Shown one piece after another: positions 9,577 to 17,974 of a stretch of DNA of 53,106 nucleotides (its first letter is position 1; every line of letters starts with the position of its first letter). The stretch spans positions 84,475-137,580 of the forward strand of contig NZ_JAIMJA010000014.1 in assembly GCF_021295315.1 (NCBI RefSeq). Reading direction: 5' to 3'. The position numbers and the translations under genes are program-made. The stretch is from Motilimonas cestriensis (GTDB lineage Bacteria > Pseudomonadota > Gammaproteobacteria > Enterobacterales > CBDFNC01). The notes below the pieces were generated by a model. That model was not told where the DNA came from and searched no databases. It worked only from the letters and a program-made list of their open reading frames with translations.

Positions 9577-10815
9577 TCACACTTTTACCGGAACAAAACC
9601 CGGTAAGCCAGTTAACTGATAATAGAACTGCACCGTATCACCACTGTTTGCTACAAAGTGAGTATGCTCAACATCACGAGGCTTAGTATCAATATAAAAC
9701 GTCATATCGGGCCTGGGATGGGTGATCCCTGAGTCATATTGCCCAACTCCCTCCTGTGCAAAAGTATCAATATGAGCATAAACCGCTAGAATACGCTTAT
9801 CCATATCGTCAACGTCAACGGGCAAGGTAACTTGGCTTGCCTGAATAACCTTGACGCCGTCTTGCAGTTCTAACTCTTGCATGTTGAGCAGCGTCGATTT
9901 GTTTATACTCATTAGCTCGCCAAGTTCGACCCTATCTCGCTGTGCATCGGTATCGGTATTTAGCGAGTGGCTATATTCCACTTCTTTCCATTGCTGATTA
10001 AATTCCGTTTCACCTATGACCATCATGCCTCGGACCGAGATATTCTGCGGGATCATCCAACCATCTATTTTCAGAAATTGCACTAAGTGCTTAGCAATAC
10101 TGAGCTGCCCTTCTTTGGTAAAGCCATGTTGCATCGCTTCTAGCACAAGTAAATCAATCGACTCTTTGGGTTTATATTCAGTGGCGTCAACCTCTTCGAT
10201 ACAAAGAATGTACTCATCCAGTTGTAAGTCTTTAACTAATTGTGTGAGTGCCAGAATGGCGCCAGGGTGAACATCAGCCAAAATAACTTGGATCTGCTGT
10301 CCAGTGAATTTTTGGCTATCTTTGTAATAACTTAATAAAGGCAATAGTAAAGGGGCAAAAGGGCCACATGCGGGATAGAGAACGGTAATTGAAGACACAT
10401 GTTTTAATTTACTTTGTATTGCTTGGTCAATGCCTCGGGCATACCCTTTAATGCGATAAACATCCTTGATGGTATGCTTACAATTGTGGGGAGACATGAT
10501 TAAACCCGATGCCGATACATATTGCCGTGTTAACAGTGCTTGACTCAACCCAGCTAATGCCATTGATTGCACGGCTTGGTCGTACATAGCGTCAAAGGCT
10601 TTAACTAGCACTTGATGCTGCGTTTCTGTATCACTTAGCACTAATGTCGTTGCATCAACAAAACTTTGTTGTAATTGCTGCACCCGTTGTTCAACTGTGA
10701 GCTTCTGCGTTAACAAAGATTCAAGCTGCGTTCGGACTGAGTGCTTAAGCAAGGCGTCAACTTCAGGCTCTGCGAACGACAGCCCCGAAGTAACCTGTAG
10801 ATGTTGTGCTTCCAT
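9577..10815 (-). CDS. SAM-dependent methyltransferase-like protein (PRMT-like core)
   Basis: A 412-residue protein. Residues 1-100 are helical and glutamine-rich. A Rossmann-type core follows: a motif I-like strand-loop VLYPACGPFAPLL (145-157), an acidic strand end ILADVHPG (D181), and LLVLEAMQHGF (E226), which resembles the acidic loop of protein arginine methyltransferases. A C-terminal beta domain (about 260-412) would fit a PRMT-like barrel. Motif I reads PACGPFAP rather than the usual GxGxG, so SAM binding is likely but not certain. It is the first gene of the left-end array and lies 7 bases upstream of the formyltransferase gene. The substrate is unknown; the collar or adhesin protein, or a glycan, are candidates by position only. 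Confidence 0.72.
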   Translation of the reverse strand: MEAQHLQVTSGLSFAEPEVDALLKHSVRTQLESLLTQKLTVEQRVQQLQQSFVDATTLVLSDTETQHQVLVKAFDAMYDQAVQSMALAGLSQALLTRQYVSASGLIMSPHNCKHTIKDVYRIKGYARGIDQAIQSKLKHVSSITVLYPACGPFAPLLLPLLSYYKDSQKFTGQQIQVILADVHPGAILALTQLVKDLQLDEYILCIEEVDATEYKPKESIDLLVLEAMQHGFTKEGQLSIAKHLVQFLKIDGWMIPQNISVRGMMVIGETEFNQQWKEVEYSHSLNTDTDAQRDRVELGELMSINKSTLLNMQELELQDGVKVIQASQVTLPVDVDDMDKRILAVYAHIDTFAQEGVGQYDSGITHPRPDMTFYIDTKPRDVEHTHFVANSGDTVQFYYQLTGLPGFVPVKV

Positions 10816-11273
10816 GGTTAAATATCCTTAAGAACTCATTTTGATTCGCACCAAACAGCGCCGTCACTTTTATGATGACTAAAACTAAGAACCTAGTTCA
10901 AAAAGACAATAACTCAATATTTAATTGACAAAAACCAAAATAAAATCACACTAATCATTTTTCTATTTCATAACGCTTCGATAGTCATCATATTTACACA
11001 ATTACCTCTACAGATGATAAAAACACTATTTGCTGTGATATTTAGCAAAGTGGAGTTAATTTTACATATTAATAACCATTCTCATGAAACACCTATTCAC
11101 CTACCAAAGCGCGTGGGCAAGCAAATTTCAAACAACTAATCGTAGGGTGTTGGCGAAACTTTGCTACATTGACAAGACTTTTACTAAAATATGACTAGCA
11201 CAACCAAGTGATATTCACTCACGGGCTAAAGCTCACTGGTTTATCGCCAGCCTAATCATTTAAGGATAAGTGG
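10816..11273. other. 458-bp A+T-rich divergent intergenic region
   Basis: No gene seen. It separates the leftward array from the rightward HEXXH gene and should hold promoters for both. The only promoter-like match I could place is for the rightward gene. A stretch at 11071-11089 loosely resembles a Fur box but is too weak to call. Confidence 0.6.
11169..11195 (+). promoter_or_regulatory. possible sigma-70 promoter for the HEXXH gene
   Basis: A perfect TTGACA lies at 11169-11174 and TATGAC at 11190-11195, with a short 15-base spacer. The gene starts 79 bases further on. The short spacer makes this only a weak call. Confidence 0.3.
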
Positions 11274-11795
11274 ATGAATGAAACCATAACTCAGATTTGT
11301 GATTTTTTGCACGCGATCAACTTACCATTCTCCCTAACGTCCATTGAGAATGAAACATTCTTACCTGGTGTGAACCTTAATCAGGGCGCTTTACAAATTG
11401 ATATAGACAAACTTAAGTATGCTGGTGATATCCTTCACGAAGCCGGTCATATCGCGGTTTGCGAACCTATATACCGAGCTCAATTACAAGGTGATGTGTA
11501 TAAAAATGGCCTCAGGAATGGACGACAAAAGCAAGCCATGCATGGTGAAGAGATAGCGGCAATTGCTTGGTCAGTCGCAGCGGTGAAGCGGTTAAACTTA
11601 CCTATGAAAACTATTTTTCATGATGATGGCTATAAAGGCGCTTCACACTCTTTAATCAATGCTTTTGATAATGGGGGGATTTTTGGGCAACCTTTACTAG
11701 ATGTATGGGAAATGACCAGTTCTGAACATGGCTTCCCAATCATGAAAAAATGGATCAGAGAACATCGCTGGATACATGAGCTACCAACGACATAG
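11274..11795 (+). CDS. predicted HEXXH zinc-peptidase-like protein
   Basis: A 173-residue soluble protein. It contains HEAGH (H55, E56, H59), the zinc-binding signature of zincins, followed by GEEIAAIAWS (E92/E93), which could supply the third metal ligand. No signal peptide, so it is cytoplasmic. AAGGATAAGTGG precedes the ATG. The layout (short helical N-terminus, HEXXH in the first third, an acidic helix about 35 residues later) recalls small IrrE/ImmA-like metallopeptidases, but the remaining sequence does not let me place it in a named family. It is followed 66 bases later by the AlkB-like gene, same strand. Confidence 0.72.
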   Translation: MNETITQICDFLHAINLPFSLTSIENETFLPGVNLNQGALQIDIDKLKYAGDILHEAGHIAVCEPIYRAQLQGDVYKNGLRNGRQKQAMHGEEIAAIAWSVAAVKRLNLPMKTIFHDDGYKGASHSLINAFDNGGIFGQPLLDVWEMTSSEHGFPIMKKWIREHRWIHELPTT

Positions 11796-11861
11796 ACGGA
11801 CATAACAGCTTATCCCCTCTAGTTTTAAAGAATTTTTATCTTGGTTTAAAGGGAGTCATCA

Positions 11862-12479
11862 GTGAAGTTACCTTTAAAATGCAACGCCCAGTACTATTCA
11901 CAGTTTATGTCCCCCAAACAAAGTAGCGCGCTGTTTAATTGGTTAGTAGCAAATCTTGACCTTAACCAACCTGAAGTTATTCAGCTACCCAACGGCAAGG
12001 AAACACACATTTTGCCTTGGCGGATGATTTTCTTAGATCCACAATTAGCGCAATCTCAACTTTTTCCTTCACAACATGGCCGATGCGCCACTTGGTTTTC
12101 TTTGCTGACCCAACTGCAACAACAGATAGCTGACCTGACAGGCATCACGTTTTCTGTCGCTGTGTGCTTGTACTACCCAGATGGTGAAGAAAGCTTGGGT
12201 TTTCATAGCGATTTACCCGCCTTTGGCGCCACCGATGTCATTGCTTCTATTAGTTTAGGAGCCGAGCGAGCGTTTTTGATTCGCAGCCAAGATGATATCG
12301 AAAAGCAATATGAACTAAACCTTGAAGATGGCTCACTATTGGTAATGGGCAAGGGGTTTCAAGATAATTATGAGCACGCTCTCGCCAAAGGAAACAAAGC
12401 CACAAAGCCTAGGTTTAACATCTCGTTTCGACAATTTAGTTGGCCTGATGAGCACTCGCTATCCCCAAACAGTGAATAA
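11862..12479 (+). CDS. AlkB-family 2-oxoglutarate/Fe(II) dioxygenase
   Basis: A 205-residue protein with GTG start preceded by GGGAG. The Fe(II) ligands are visible: H115 and D117 in FHSDLPAFG and H172 in YEHAL. The 2-oxoglutarate-binding motif RFNISFR fits the R-x-N-x-S-x-R signature of AlkB proteins (R184, N186, S188, R190). Family role: oxidative demethylation of alkylated DNA or RNA bases, acting in the cytoplasm. Length and motif spacing resemble the shorter AlkB homologues of marine gammaproteobacteria and ALKBH2/3-type proteins more than E. coli AlkB. The substrate is not deducible. It lies 50 bases upstream of an unknown gene in the same direction. No Ada box was sought or seen. Confidence 0.85.
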   Translation: MKLPLKCNAQYYSQFMSPKQSSALFNWLVANLDLNQPEVIQLPNGKETHILPWRMIFLDPQLAQSQLFPSQHGRCATWFSLLTQLQQQIADLTGITFSVAVCLYYPDGEESLGFHSDLPAFGATDVIASISLGAERAFLIRSQDDIEKQYELNLEDGSLLVMGKGFQDNYEHALAKGNKATKPRFNISFRQFSWPDEHSLSPNSE

Positions 12480-12529
12480 AAAACCCGATGAGAGAGTTTC
12501 GAATTAATGCCCATTAACGAGTAACCCCA

Positions 12530-13327
12530 ATGCCGAATAACGAACTGACTCAAGAGCAACTTAATCTATTGTGCCAAGACTTAGCACAAGTGCGGTTAAT
12601 TGCGGATTTAAACCTCGCGCCGCTATTTCCCTTTTTTGCTGAGAAGGCCTATCCCACTGGTCGCTGTCGAGAAATCAGAGATGAGGTTTTCCGCTTATTA
12701 CAACAAGAAATATTCACCACCACTAAGCCCGGGTTGACCCTATTAAGAGAGCATATCAATCAAGGGGTTGATTTAAAAAAAGCGTGGGGATCGCTGCGCG
12801 ATGAGTATTTTCAAAATGCGCTCATTCTGGGAAAGTGGTACATAGATGTCGCCAATGATACGGTGAATCCGAGTAAACCTAGGGTAGAAATCTTACCGCT
12901 CGCCTCAGCGCAATTTACTGCCATTAAGAGCTTTACACAATTTGCCAAAATAGCGCGTTCATACTGGCAAGTTGAGTTATATCGCAATACGGTTTGCCCA
13001 GCCTTGGCACCTTACATGCCTTTGCTTTGCGTGGGAAAAAATGGCGCCAGTTGGCTGGCAGCCGCTAATGATGACATGATAAATGTGGCCATTAACAGCC
13101 GCTTTGAAGAGTCGAAAGTCCCCTTAATTGAGATGCCTAATCCACCAGCGCACATCGCAAAGCGTTGGCAACAAGTGTTATCGGTTCATTCAAGTAATCC
13201 GTTTCTCGTCAATCAGGGCGATCCCGTTGAGTACTGCGATCAATACGTAAATAAAGGCCATCACACCGATGTCGCAAAACGCGATGCGGCGGTCATTGCT
13301 TATAGCGCACTGCCAAAAACGGTGTAA
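12530..13327 (+). CDS. hypothetical 265-residue protein
   Basis: I do not recognise a family. The protein is soluble, without signal peptide or membrane segment. The N-terminal half is helical (MPNNELTQEQLNLLCQDLAQ start). The middle has an aromatic WQVELYRNTVCPALAPYMP segment and the C-terminal part is loop-rich with HIAKRW. It lies 50 bases after the AlkB-like gene on the same strand and runs convergent with the Methyltransf_32 gene. Normal base composition for this region argues that it is a real, native gene. Confidence 0.75.
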   Translation: MPNNELTQEQLNLLCQDLAQVRLIADLNLAPLFPFFAEKAYPTGRCREIRDEVFRLLQQEIFTTTKPGLTLLREHINQGVDLKKAWGSLRDEYFQNALILGKWYIDVANDTVNPSKPRVEILPLASAQFTAIKSFTQFAKIARSYWQVELYRNTVCPALAPYMPLLCVGKNGASWLAAANDDMINVAINSRFEESKVPLIEMPNPPAHIAKRWQQVLSVHSSNPFLVNQGDPVEYCDQYVNKGHHTDVAKRDAAVIAYSALPKTV

Positions 13328-13407
13328 GCATAAGCAATACTAAATAGGCGCCCGTCGGAGCCCCAGTGATGAGGCGATAAGCCCTCTCAAAATATTAAGT
13401 AAGATAT

Positions 13408-13425
13408 CGCAGCATGACTGCTGCG
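13408..13425. other. hairpin between convergent genes
   Basis: CGCAGCA and TGCTGCG pair perfectly around a TGAC loop. No T-run follows on either strand, so this may act as a weak or Rho-assisted terminator, or only as an mRNA 3' stabiliser. Confidence 0.35.
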
Positions 13426-13439
13426 CCTACTTGCCTTAT

Positions 13440-14645
13440 CTATTGCGCGAGCAAGCTTTCAAGGCATTGTTCTTCAATGCCATAGAAGGCTTTTATGTCA
13501 GCAATTTGCTGCAATATCGCCGTGTTATCGCGCGGCTGTTTGCGCTTTTGCGCCAGAATCATTTTGTTTTTACTGGTGTGTTCAAGGGAAATAAATTCAA
13601 ACACTTGAGTATCATAACCATGAGCTTCAAGGAGCAATGCGCGCAGGCCATCGGTGACCATTTCTGCTTCTTGGCCCATATGAATGCCATGTTGCAATAG
13701 TGGCGCTAGGGTTTGTGGACTCTTCATTTGCGGGCGAATTTGCTTATGACAACACGGCGAGCACATGATAATTTCCGCGCCGGTGCGAATGCCCATGTGC
13801 AACGCGTAATCGGTGGCGATGTCACAGGCATGCAGGGCAATCATAATGTTGATGCCTTGGGCTTTAAAATGCTGCACATCGCCTTGTTCAAACTTAATGC
13901 CGGTTAAATCGAGCTTTTGCGCGGTTTTATTACATAAGTCCACTAAGCCTTGGCGCAGTTCAACGCCTGTTACTTGGGTCGGCACTTGCAGCTTATCCAT
14001 AAAGTAATCATGCACGGCAAAGGTTAAATAGGCTTTACCTGAGCCAAAGTCAGCAATGTGTACTTCGCTACGCTTGGCGAGGCCAGTGTTATCAATGGCG
14101 CGCGACAGCACTTCAATAAACTTATTGATTTGTTTCCACTTGCGCGACATGGCCGGAATAATCTCACCACTGGCATCGGTAATGCCTAACTCTTTTAAAT
14201 AGGGGCGAGTTTGTTCAACAAAGCGTTTCTTCGCGCGGTTATGAGGCGTTTCTAGATTGGCTTCGCTCACTGCGCCCACTTTGGCGCTATTTTTATTGCG
14301 GTATTTGTTTTGCAGCACTTTACCTTTTTTGCTAATGCTTAACTGAATTTCCCATTCATCGGTGATCAAGTGAGCATTAGAAAATTCGCTTTCTAGCCAT
14401 TGCTGGCAAAGACTGATTACCTCATCTGGCGCAACATTTTTGGTAATGTGGTTAGTGTGATATTCATATAAACAAGACACCAAGCGTTGGCCTTTTAGCT
14501 CAACAGGGCGCAGGGCAATACGCTTTAGCTCTTTGTTGTCGCCGCGATATTTTGAAAACACCAAGCGTTGCAGTTGATTGTCAGTCATCGCATTGGCACA
14601 TTCTTGTACAAAGGGATGAAGCTCAGCAGTATTCACGTTCGACAT
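13440..14645 (-). CDS. class I SAM-dependent methyltransferase (Methyltransf_32 type)
   Basis: A 401-residue protein. The first 150 residues are a basic N-terminal domain. The SAM-binding motif I is clear (IADFGSGKAYLTFAVHDYF, about 197-215), followed by VTGVELR and later IALHACDIATDYAL and CSPCCHKQ. The motif set ADFGSGK...HACD...CSPCCHK is that of the METTL25/GSTCD-like methyltransferase group (PF13679), found in bacteria and eukaryotes. The acceptor is not known to me for the bacterial members; RNA or protein are possible. The upstream region (14646-14742) separates it from the MFS gene, which reads the same way. Confidence 0.83.
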   Translation of the reverse strand: MSNVNTAELHPFVQECANAMTDNQLQRLVFSKYRGDNKELKRIALRPVELKGQRLVSCLYEYHTNHITKNVAPDEVISLCQQWLESEFSNAHLITDEWEIQLSISKKGKVLQNKYRNKNSAKVGAVSEANLETPHNRAKKRFVEQTRPYLKELGITDASGEIIPAMSRKWKQINKFIEVLSRAIDNTGLAKRSEVHIADFGSGKAYLTFAVHDYFMDKLQVPTQVTGVELRQGLVDLCNKTAQKLDLTGIKFEQGDVQHFKAQGINIMIALHACDIATDYALHMGIRTGAEIIMCSPCCHKQIRPQMKSPQTLAPLLQHGIHMGQEAEMVTDGLRALLLEAHGYDTQVFEFISLEHTSKNKMILAQKRKQPRDNTAILQQIADIKAFYGIEEQCLESLLAQ

Positions 14646-14742
14646 GGGGATCTCGTTTACATCAAAATTGGACAGCGCATTCTACACTATCTAACACTTG
14701 AAGATCTTGCCCCGCAGTAAATTAGTCAGCCTGCCACACTCG

Positions 14743-15912
14743 CTAATCACTCACAACCGCTGTCAGGCTTGGTTTTAAGCCATGACTCTTTAGCAATACC
14801 ACCAGCAGTAGCGCCAATAAAGGTAATGACGCTAAGTTAAGCGTGATCCAACCAAACTCAGCCAGCAGCCAACCCGAGCTAAAAGTAGCAATAGCGGCGA
14901 AGCCAAATACCAGCACTTCGTTAACCCCTTGTACTTTAGCGCCGTTTTTATGTTCTGATAGCTTCATTAGCCATTGACTGGCACCTAAAAATAAAAAGTT
15001 CCAACCTATGCCGAGCAACAATAAACCAAGGGTAAGCAGGGTGCGGCTTTGTGCAATTAGATTGACCAACAAAGAGGCGACAAGCACTAGCGCACCAAGT
15101 AACAACAGGCCTTTTAAGCCAAGGCGTTTAACCAATCCACTGACAAAAAATGACGGCGCAAACATGCCAATTAAATGCCACTGGATCACCCAAGCGGTAT
15201 CTGAAAAATCATAATGATGATGGGACATATGCAGCGGCGTGGCGCTCATGATCAATACCATGACACCATAAGCAACGGCGGCGGTGAACATTGGCTGCCA
15301 AATTTCACCTTTTAGATCTAACGGCAAGTCGACCTTGGTGGAAGAGGCTTGTAACTGCGGCCATTGAATAAATAGCAGCAACGCCATCGCAATAATAGAA
15401 ATAGGAATATAAAGCAGCACCGAGCTAGCAAATGCTTGCTCAAAGAATAGATGTTGTGTCACTGCGCCAAGGTTTGGCCCCACCACAGCAGCAACCACGC
15501 CAGCGGCCATCACCGCCGAAATAGCCAAGGCTTGACGATGTTTTTCTACTAGCTCCATCGCCGCAAAACGATAAAAATTCGCACTGGCCATCGAGAGACC
15601 AAAGACCACACTGCCGAGCAAAAACAGTGAGAATAACTGCAATTTCACCGCGGTGAAAAAAATCACCCCAGCTGCTAAATTCGCAACGATACCAAAGGCA
15701 AAAACCGGCTTACGGCCAAATTGCCCCATGGCCATGCTCAAGGGAAAAGAGCAGATCAACATGGTTAATATGCTTATCGCCAACGGCAAAGTAGCAAGGC
15801 TCATGCTGCCCGCTAATTCTTTGCCTAACACTGGCGCCAAGGCAACAAACATCATATTGCCAATCATAAACAACACTTGCACTAACACCAGCAACACTAA
15901 ATGATGGTTCAC
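14743..15912 (-). CDS. MFS transporter
   Basis: A 389-residue integral membrane protein with about 12 hydrophobic segments. It carries the MFS loop 2-3 signature GQFGRKPVFAFG (about 63-74) after the second segment. The start is GTG at 15912, preceded by a GGGAGCAGG stretch. Family role: proton-driven export or import of small molecules across the inner membrane; the size and the FGRKP motif fit the drug or sugar efflux group (DHA1). Substrate not predictable. No regulator gene lies next to it. Confidence 0.88.
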   Translation of the reverse strand: MNHHLVLLVLVQVLFMIGNMMFVALAPVLGKELAGSMSLATLPLAISILTMLICSFPLSMAMGQFGRKPVFAFGIVANLAAGVIFFTAVKLQLFSLFLLGSVVFGLSMASANFYRFAAMELVEKHRQALAISAVMAAGVVAAVVGPNLGAVTQHLFFEQAFASSVLLYIPISIIAMALLLFIQWPQLQASSTKVDLPLDLKGEIWQPMFTAAVAYGVMVLIMSATPLHMSHHHYDFSDTAWVIQWHLIGMFAPSFFVSGLVKRLGLKGLLLLGALVLVASLLVNLIAQSRTLLTLGLLLLGIGWNFLFLGASQWLMKLSEHKNGAKVQGVNEVLVFGFAAIATFSSGWLLAEFGWITLNLASLPLLALLLVVLLKSHGLKPSLTAVVSD

Positions 15913-16009
15913 CGATCCTGCTCCCGCTTTATTGTGCGCTCAATTGAGGCTATTTATAGATAAAAAATGTCCTTACGAGCAACTTCTATAGAGCCTGTTA
16001 ACGAGAAGG

Positions 16010-17887
16010 CTATTGCACCAACTCTAGTGTGACTTCACAACGACCTCGGCCGTTTTCTTTAGCCTTATACAGAGCAGCGTCCGCTGTTTTTAATAGCATC
16101 TCTACGGTCACATCATCGCGATACAGGGTGACGACCGCACCCATACTAAAGCCCAAGTGTAGCTCTGCCGGCAATTCATTGGGTTTTTGCTCTTTATAGC
16201 AATGCGCTAACCTGTCAAATAGCGGCAGAATATCTTTCTCCTCAGCTTTAGGCAACACCACTAGCCACTCTTCGCCGCCATAACGCCCGACCATTTCATA
16301 GCGACGCAAACATTGGCTAGCCATATTGGCAAAGTAAATCAGTACTTGGTCACCCATGTCATGACCATAGGTATCGTTCACTTGTTTGAAGTAATCCAGA
16401 TCAATGATCGCGAGCACTAACTTGGTGCTATCGATCTTAGTTTGGTTATAACTTGCTCGAGCAAAATCGAGGATACCACGACGATTGGCAATTTGGGTCA
16501 AGTCATCTTTAAATGCCAACGCCTTAAAACGACGTTTTTGGCCACGTTGGATCCGAATTTGACGAAAGGTGAAGCCCAAAAACATCAAAACCAGCACTAA
16601 TGTTAGCGCCAGAATAAGCCGAGACTGATTCTGGCGAGCTAATTCCGATTCAGCTAACCTATTTTCTTGGCGTAATAACTCGTTACGTGACTTTTCAAAA
16701 CGGACGTCATAAATCACTTCAAGACGTTGTAATGACAAGCTTTTCTTGCTTTCAAAATCGCGCAATAAAAAGTCAATATGACGCTGAAAAATGTATGATG
16801 ATTTTTGATAGTCACCCAACTCAGCATACACCTTTCCTAATAATAGATAGGGGAAACGCTCGTCCTCAGAGCCCGCAACGGCCATCATCAATTCAACTTC
16901 GGTAATATAAGCTTTAGCTAATTCATTATCAGCAATTTTGGCATAACACATTGCAATGTTTAGCTTTATTCGCATCCGCATATACAAGACGCCACTGTCT
17001 AGCAACCTTTCATTAGCTTCAATTAATAAGGGCAGCGCGTCTTGATATTGCGAGTTGTTCATCATAACGCGACCAAGTTGCGCAGTGGATAACGCAATGC
17101 CAGCGTTATCTTCAAGAACGACGCTAAGCTCTCTCGCTTTGGAGAAATAATAAACAGTCTGCGGCCAATCTTCTAAACCTGAAAAAGCGGTACCAAGGTT
17201 GTAATAAAAAATAGATAAGCCGAAGTCATCTCCTAACTCTTCGGCGAGCTCAGCAGCGTGTTGATAATACTCGATGGCTTTGCGGTCGTTTTTAAGCTTG
17301 GAGTAAATGATAGCCAAATGACTATAAGTGGTCATAATGCGCATTTTGTTGTTCATTCGTTCAAAAATAACTTGCGCTTCATACAAACGCTCAATCGCCT
17401 CGGCAAACTGTGATTCCAGCTGCATGATGTAAGCATAATTAAGTAAGGTATCGCCTTGTAACAATTCATCATCGAACGTTTTCGATAAGGCTAAACTAGC
17501 AATGGCTAACTCCATCGCTTCTTTTAGCCTCCCTTCCATTGCAAATAACGCAGCTTGTATATTGTTAATTCTTAAACTGTCATGACTGGCGTTAAGTTGT
17601 GAGTTTAAACTTTTTGCTTTATCCAGATAAATTTGAGATTGCGCCATATCTTCGAGGGAAAGATAAGAGTTAGCGAGCTGAATATTGCCTCTGAGCTGAC
17701 CTTCTAGATAATGCTGGTTGGTATGTTGCTCTATTAAAGCATGGGCAAGGGAGATTTTTTCATGGGGCGGCAAAGGGCTATCTTCCAGCGCTTGCCACTC
17801 GTCAAGAGAAGCGGCAAAACTGAAACTGGAAACAATTAAGAGTGCGCTCAAGCTTAACTTGATACACCAACGACCGAGTAAGCCCAA
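16010..17887 (-). CDS. TPR-containing membrane diguanylate cyclase (GGDEF)
   Basis: A 625-residue protein beginning with TTG at 17887. A signal peptide (first about 25 residues, ending SFSFA) leads to a periplasmic region of tetratricopeptide repeats (about 50-370), a coiled-coil, one membrane segment (LILALTLVLVLMFLGFTF, about 424-441) and a cytoplasmic GGDEF domain (about 465-620). The active site reads RYGGEEW, a GGEEF variant with W in place of F. LAIIDLDYFKQVND carries the metal-binding aspartates. The position of the inhibitory site reads RRYE instead of RxxD. Role: makes cyclic di-GMP from two GTP, probably in response to a periplasmic or protein signal sensed by the TPR domain. Such enzymes commonly control adhesion and biofilm, in keeping with the adhesin in the window, but a direct link is inference. 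Confidence 0.9.
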   Translation of the reverse strand: MGLLGRWCIKLSLSALLIVSSFSFAASLDEWQALEDSPLPPHEKISLAHALIEQHTNQHYLEGQLRGNIQLANSYLSLEDMAQSQIYLDKAKSLNSQLNASHDSLRINNIQAALFAMEGRLKEAMELAIASLALSKTFDDELLQGDTLLNYAYIMQLESQFAEAIERLYEAQVIFERMNNKMRIMTTYSHLAIIYSKLKNDRKAIEYYQHAAELAEELGDDFGLSIFYYNLGTAFSGLEDWPQTVYYFSKARELSVVLEDNAGIALSTAQLGRVMMNNSQYQDALPLLIEANERLLDSGVLYMRMRIKLNIAMCYAKIADNELAKAYITEVELMMAVAGSEDERFPYLLLGKVYAELGDYQKSSYIFQRHIDFLLRDFESKKSLSLQRLEVIYDVRFEKSRNELLRQENRLAESELARQNQSRLILALTLVLVLMFLGFTFRQIRIQRGQKRRFKALAFKDDLTQIANRRGILDFARASYNQTKIDSTKLVLAIIDLDYFKQVNDTYGHDMGDQVLIYFANMASQCLRRYEMVGRYGGEEWLVVLPKAEEKDILPLFDRLAHCYKEQKPNELPAELHLGFSMGAVVTLYRDDVTVEMLLKTADAALYKAKENGRGRCEVTLELVQ

Positions 17888-17974
17888 ATTATTTTCTCGC
17901 TGCTGTTAATGCAATAGCCTCACATATTACCTTAAGGTCGTTAAACATCCAGCAAGTTCAAGGAAAAAGATCTT

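Noticed and set aside
11071-11089. Fur-box-like stretch in the 458-bp gap
   Set aside because: It agrees with the consensus in one half only and lies about 185 bases from the next gene, which has no iron theme.
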